Of a stretch of 64,000 nucleotides of DNA, positions 60,003-64,000 are shown piece by piece. The stretch comes from Magnolia sinica. Lineage: Eukaryota; Streptophyta; Magnoliopsida; Magnoliales; Magnoliaceae. Location: the NCBI RefSeq assembly GCF_029962835.1, contig NC_080591.1, forward strand, positions 40,431,501-40,495,500. Reading direction: 5' to 3'. The first letter of the stretch is position 1. Every line of letters begins with the position of its first letter. The notes beneath the pieces were generated by a model. It had not been told where the DNA came from and searched no databases. It saw only the letters and a program-made list of their open reading frames with translations. Position numbers and translations under genes: made by a program.

Positions 60003-60437
60003 TGACTGTGGGGCCAACTCGACGTAATATGGTGTATATACACCGTCAATTCATGTTGGCATATTATTTTAGGGAATGGGCCAAAAAATAGGCAAATACA
60101 AAAATGAGGTGGACCACACCACACGAAAAAGTGGTCATTGAATGGCCACCGTTAAAAAAAATTTAGGGGCTACAAAAGTTTTGGATCAAGCTAATATTTA
60201 TGTTTTCCCTTCATTTAGGTCTGTCAGACCTTATGAATAGACTAGATGACAAATAAACATTACAATGGGCCCTACGAAAGCTTCAACGGTGGATATCATT
60301 GCCACCACGACTTCTTGTCATGTGGTCCACTTGAGCCTTATATTTAACTACATTTTAGCCTTATACCCTAAAATGACCTATCAAAATGGATGGACGGTGT
60401 GGATAAAACACATACATCATGGTGGGCCGTACAGAGC
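60003..60437. repeat. Near-palindrome of the GTGGGCC family
   Basis: The arms face each other: CACCGTCAATTCATGTTGG against CCATCCGTCC-type wording (GATGGACGGTGTGG), and TATTTTAGGG against CCCTAAAATG. Confidence 0.8.
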
Positions 60438-60510
60438 CTTTGATGGGACCATCTGTTCAATCCGCGCCTAACGCAAATTTCCTGCAAAAGGCTTTCGCAG
60501 GAAGTTCCTG

Positions 60511-60966
60511 CGCTTGGATGCTAGGTGGGGCCCACTGTGATGTTTGTGAGAAATCCACCCCGTCCATCCATTTTACGAGCTCATTTTAGGAGATGCGACA
60601 GAAAATGAGGTGCATCCAAAACTCAAGTGGGCCATACGAGAGGGAAAAATGGGGAAAGAGTTTCCTACCGTTGAAATTTTCCTGGGATCCTCCTTGATGT
60701 TTATATGTCATCCAAACCGTTTATGAGGTCATTCCCATTGGGATGAAGTGAAAACCTAAAAACTTATCCTGATTCTAAACTTATGTGGCCAAAAAAATGT
60801 TTCAACGATGGTCACTGAATCCCTACTGTTTCCTCTTGTGCAGCCCACCTGAGTTTTGGATCCACCTCATTTTCGGTCGCATGTCCTAAAATGAGCTTGC
60901 AAAACAGATGGACATGGCAGATTGCTCACAAACATCACAATGGGCCCCACCTATCATCCCAGCGCA
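60511..60966. repeat. Near-palindrome of the GTGGGCC family
   Basis: GCGCTTGGATGCTAGGTGGG at the left faces the complement of CCCACCTATCATCCCAGCGC at the right. Inner arms such as GAGCTCATTTTAGGAGATGC face GCATGTCCTAAAATGAGC. Confidence 0.88.
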
Positions 60967-61769
60967 TGTACTTCATGCGCGAATATCTTTCGCATGAAAT
61001 CAACTTTCGACTGTGTGATAATAAAAAAAGGCTCAGAAGCCCTATTTCAAAGCAGAGAGGGTTTCGGCCCCTAAAACCCTAATTTCTCTCCCAAATCTCC
61101 GGATTTCTCCGGATTTTTTTCGCAATATCTTCCGAAGTCAATTCCCTACAAACTTCCGAAATCAATTCCCTACGAACAACGCACTTCGATTTGAATGGCC
61201 CACTAAATGCAGCTTCCGATCAGCGCAAACTCTTCTACAGGTACGGAAATCCACATGTTGAAAGTTTCCTTTTTTTTTTTCTGATTTTTTTTGGATATTT
61301 ACATACAATTAAAAAAAATTCTTGGTATCTTCCGACGGGTTTCGTATTGCCGGGTTGTGATACCGATAATATCGGCCGATAGTATCGATATTGCGAACAC
61401 TGTATATACCTAACAATTTGATATCATTTTCCTCAATAGATCTTTTTTTTTTTAAAAAAAAAAATTTAAATTAAATTGGGTTAAATAGTATTGTCAATTC
61501 GGAGCTGATTAAGGGACTGTTTGATGCCCTAAACTAGCCTCAAATTAATGCAATCTATTTGCACTTATCCCACTAATGGATTGGTGGACATTTATTAGAC
61601 AATGAAAAATGAAAAATATGAAATGGTCCTATTTCAAAAAACAAGTGTCTGCAAACTAATAGTGAAAATTGTTCAAACAATTTAATTTTGGGATTGTGAC
61701 TTAGCAACAATGGTCCCAAAATTTAATTGGTTAATTTTGAGTTGATATATACCTCATGTATAAATTTTT

Positions 61770-62310
61770 AGGGCCACGTACGTGGGGTTCACTTGATTAT
61801 GTATTATATATACATGTCATCCATTTGTTTTGTCAACTCATTTAAGGGTTGGAAAAAAAATAGGTAAATCCTGATCTTAGGTGGACCACTAGTGGGCCAG
61901 GCGGGCCACCTCGATATATTTGTATATCCATGCCGTCAATCCATTTTGCCAACTCATTTTAAGGCATGGTCCAAAAATTCAGGTAGATTTAAATCTTCAG
62001 TGGACCACTAGTGAGCATGTCTTTAAAAGTGGGGCCCACCCCAATGCATTTGTTGTATATCCATGTGGTCCATCCTTTTTGCCCACTTATTTCAGGGCAT
62101 GGACCAAAAAATGAGGTTGATCCAAATCTTAGGTGGATCACAAAATGGGACTTAAGAAGACTTTAACAGTGGGCATTCGATCCCAACTGCGTGGTCCAAT
62201 TGAGATTTTGATCCCTTCATTTCAAGGATCATGCTTTAAAATGAACTTGAAAAATTATGGATGGCATGGATTTACCATACATAAATCAAGGTGGGCCCCA
62301 TCCCACGTAA
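61770..62310. repeat. Palindromic-family segment, partly duplicated
   Basis: GTGGGCC...GCCGTCAATCCATTTTGCC wording occurs three times (61780, 61900, 62030), and one complementary arm ends at 62300 (AAGGTGGGCCCCATCCCAC). Confidence 0.7.
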
Positions 62311-62339
62311 TAAAATTGTGAGTGTGCACTATGCAGCGT

Positions 62340-62610
62340 GCCCTGCAGATTAAAAAAAGAAAGAAAAGAAAACCACGTCAATCCATTCATTTTTTGTGGA
62401 AAAAGAAAAGGAGAGAGGGAAATGAAAAGAAAAGAGGGAAAGAAGAGAGATGGGACCAAACCGAGGGAGAGAGAGAGAGAGGAAGAGAGGAAGAAAGAAG
62501 AAGGGCAGCAATTGCTGCTGCAGCAGCAGTAGCAGCGCCGCAGCCCCATGATAAGGAGAAGAAGAAGAAGAAGAAGAAGAAGAAAAGGAAAAAAAAAAGG
62601 AATGTTTTTT
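62340..62610 (+). repeat. Purine-rich tract with GAA, GA and GCA repeats
   Basis: Nearly all-purine on the + strand except a GCTGCTGCAGCAGCAG patch at 62512-62535. It includes a GAA run at about 62555-62585. Frames through it are low-complexity. Confidence 0.85.
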
Positions 62611-62811
62611 TTTTTTTTTTTCATTTTTCTCTAGGGTTATGGACTGTAACGTTTGTTACTGTACCGTAACGGCCGTTACGAACCCAAAAAATAGAGGTGC
62701 CCCGTTTCGGAGCCGAATCGCGTAACGGTTGATGTCGTTACCGTTACGTATCGGCTGTTACGGCCGAAACGTAACCGATTTGGGATACCCTGCTCCTATC
62801 TAAACGGCCCC

Positions 62812-63799
62812 TTATATTATGTTGAGTTTTGGGAGTTAGGAACAAAATTTATTTTATTGAGCATCTTTATGTGAAACTTATTATCTGAGAGCGTCTTTTT
62901 GTAAAAAGTCTTTCTTGAGACTATACAAAGGCTTGGACGTCCAGCCCTAGCCCATTATTAAACGTTTTGATTTTTTTTTTTTAAAACTCTCTCGTGCTTT
63001 GAGATAGAAAATCTCTTATGAATGGAGATTGATGGTGTGATGCCAAGGTGTAAAGCCTAATATATCCTCTTTGTTTCTCTTTGAAAATGTATTCTTTCTT
63101 ATCTTTTTCACCTTCTTCTCAAATCATTCTTTTCTTCTCCAAACCCAAAATCCATTTACTCTTTCCTTCTAAACCTAAACTCACTGCTCTAAACCCATCT
63201 TTTCTTATTCCTCACTCCACAAAATCCAACCCAACCCAACCCAACCCAACCCATCACCATTAGCCCCCGCCTGTTCGTACTAGCAAGTCTGTACAACTGT
63301 ATGGACATGGTCGTACGACCATACAGTTAGCCTCCTCTCCATTTTTCTTCCCTTTCTTCAATCCATCTTCCTATCCCTTAAACCCTAGCTTAAAACCTTA
63401 ATCTCCAATTCCCTATGAAACCCTAATCCCCTATTTCCTATAAAATCATAAATTTGCAAATCCTTCTAAAGCCTTATTTCCATTCAAATCTCTACCCTTA
63501 CATACTCAAACCTTGACCCTAGATTCTCATATCCTTAACCCTAGCGAGACCAAATCAATCCCTTTGAATTAGGCTTAAGCCTATGCTAAAGTGGAAGTTA
63601 TACTTTCCATTGATCCTTTGAAATTTATGTTTTATGTTAGTTTATTGTGGGATTGTGATTTAGCATGAAATCTAAATTTTATTGTTTATTTGATTTCTTA
63701 GATTTGTGGTAGGTAGTATATTTTATGCTTTGAATTGCTCTTTAATCCGTTTATAATTTCTTTACATTATATTTAGTCTATATCACGCGTCCTGTATTA
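62812..63799 (+). mobile_element. 3' LTR of the chromovirus, 5' part missing
   Basis: It matches 53288-54262 in order (GGGAGTTAGGAACAAA, GAGCGTCTTTTTGTAAAAAG, TTAGCCCCCG...), ending GCGTCCTGTATTA, a mutated TGCATCA. Right duplication GAGAT (63800-63804) against GCGAT on the left. The first ~335 bp of the LTR are absent. Confidence 0.85.
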
Positions 63800-63804
63800 G
63801 AGAT

Positions 63805-64000
63805 TTTGTATGGCAATGGGCTAAAGAAAAGCATAAATTTCATTCACTTAAGTGGAAAGAAGTATGCAAGCCATTAGTAGGAGGTGTTGGTATCAGAGTT
63901 TTGGAGTACATGAATTTGGCTCTCTTGGGTAAGTGGCAGTGGAGATTTGCGACTGAAAGGCAAGCTGTCAAGAGCAGTTATTGCTTCCAAATATAGCATC
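63805..64000 (+). pseudogene. Continuation of the L1-type LINE (C-terminal part), runs off the window
   Basis: It reads FVWQWAKEKHKFHSLKWKEV, LVGGVGIRVLEYMNLALLGK and WQWRFATERQA, the standard plant L1 segment after RT (KWxxVCxPxxxGGLGIR, LLGKWLWRF). It joins LDRLEKLRCD at 52952 when the LTR element is removed. The frame ends in a stop near 63994. Confidence 0.88.

Larger units (their letters stand above)
59064..61402. mobile_element. hAT-like element (2,339 bp) with CAGTGTT ends
   Basis: The left end CAGTGTTGGAAATATTGG and the right end, read inverted, CAGTGTTCGCAATATCG are terminal repeats with TATCG subterminal words. Duplication CATATACC (59056-59063) versus TATATACC (61403-61410), 7 of 8. 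It contains two near-palindromes (60003-60437 and 60511-60966) and a C/T-rich segment 61030-61245 that resembles a host 5' untranslated region. No transposase is present. Confidence 0.82.
58612..62792. mobile_element. hAT-like element (4,181 bp), CAAGGTATTCC ends, no transposase
   Basis: The left end CAAGGTATTCCGTATCGG and the right end, read inverted, CAGGGTATCCCAAATCGG form terminal repeats with GTAACGG/CCGTTAC subterminal words. A perfect 8-bp duplication flanks it. It carries a second nested element (59064-61402), a palindromic GTGGGCC segment at 61770-62310 and a purine-rich stretch at 62340-62610. No transposase-like frame is present. Confidence 0.88.
58440..62811. mobile_element. Harbinger/Tourist-like MITE, split by a hAT-like insertion
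   Basis: The left end GGGGGCTCAAAAAGG and the right end, read inverted, GGGGCCGTTTAGATAGG match Tourist-like termini, flanked by TAA (58437-58439) and TTA (62812-62814). The inner wording is repeated CCATTTACTTCCATTTA. Its own length is about 180 bp; the rest is the nested element. Confidence 0.6.
41516..64000 (+). other. Intron 1 of the RBM39-like gene, filled with nested elements
   Basis: It begins at a GTATTC donor followed by T-rich intron-like sequence. I find no RRM-type coding sequence on the + strand to the window end, only transposable elements. If the gene is intact, intron 1 exceeds 22 kb. Alternatively the gene could be truncated. Confidence 0.5.

Noticed and set aside
1..64000. 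An undescribed defence or biosynthetic gene cluster
   Set aside because: No bacterial-type operons or grouped host enzymes were found. Apart from one splicing-factor exon, the recognisable coding sequence is transposon-derived or carried by transposons.

Overview
The window reads as nuclear DNA of a flowering plant, and almost all of it is transposable elements. The evidence is intron-bearing plant gene structure, plant-type Ty1/copia and Ty3/gypsy proteins, hAT and Harbinger-like DNA elements, and L1-type LINE remains. A dispersed palindromic family rich in GTGGGCCCCAC and GCCGTCCATCCA motifs recurs throughout. From memory this family is common in magnoliids, so a magnoliid is my guess; no search was possible. 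The only host gene I can support is exon 1 (40965-41515) of an RBM39/CC1-like splicing factor on the + strand.

Layout. 1-11826: a Tekay/Del-like Ty3 chromovirus with very long LTRs (5' LTR 1-5330, cut by the window start; 3' LTR 7820-11826). Its inside is reduced to gag, an integrase scrap and a chromodomain tail, and a 909-bp hAT-type element sits on the gag start codon. 11827-14222: an Athila-like element on the minus strand (gag end, PBS, one LTR), broken by the chromovirus. 14223-29018: a Sirevirus-like Ty1/copia element (+). It is split by a 5,846-bp solo LTR of the chromovirus family (15272-21117, duplication AAAAT) and by an unclassified 2.4-kb insertion (25092-27503). It carries an extra ORF after pol and ends in its 3' LTR. 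29019-34500: diverged LTR fragments of the chromovirus group in both orientations.

34500-41515: a short displaced upstream segment, then a 6.2-kb RICESLEEPER-type hAT element (34659-40878), then the first exon of the splicing-factor gene. The hAT element lies about 80 bp upstream of the start codon and contains a 440-bp-arm inverted repeat with a small hAT-type element in its loop. From 41516 to the window end I find no second exon, so intron 1 appears to exceed 22 kb.

Inside that intron: truncated copies of one Ty3 family, partly inverted (41949-49333); a LINE 3' end; a possible tRNA-derived SINE; and an L1-type LINE (50210-52952) continued at 63805-64000. The LINE is interrupted by another Ty3 chromovirus (52953-63799). 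That element holds a Harbinger-like MITE in its gag/protease region (55740-56323). Its 3' side holds a nest of three DNA elements (58440-62811, 58612-62792, 59064-61402), each with matching or near-matching target duplications.

Nearly every element ORF carries stops or frameshifts, so none looks autonomous. No new enzymatic system is evident. The most useful observations are the precise nesting history, the gene fragment captured by a small hAT element, the tandem arrays inside giant LTRs, the long hairpins, and the hAT insertion separating the splicing-factor gene from its upstream DNA.
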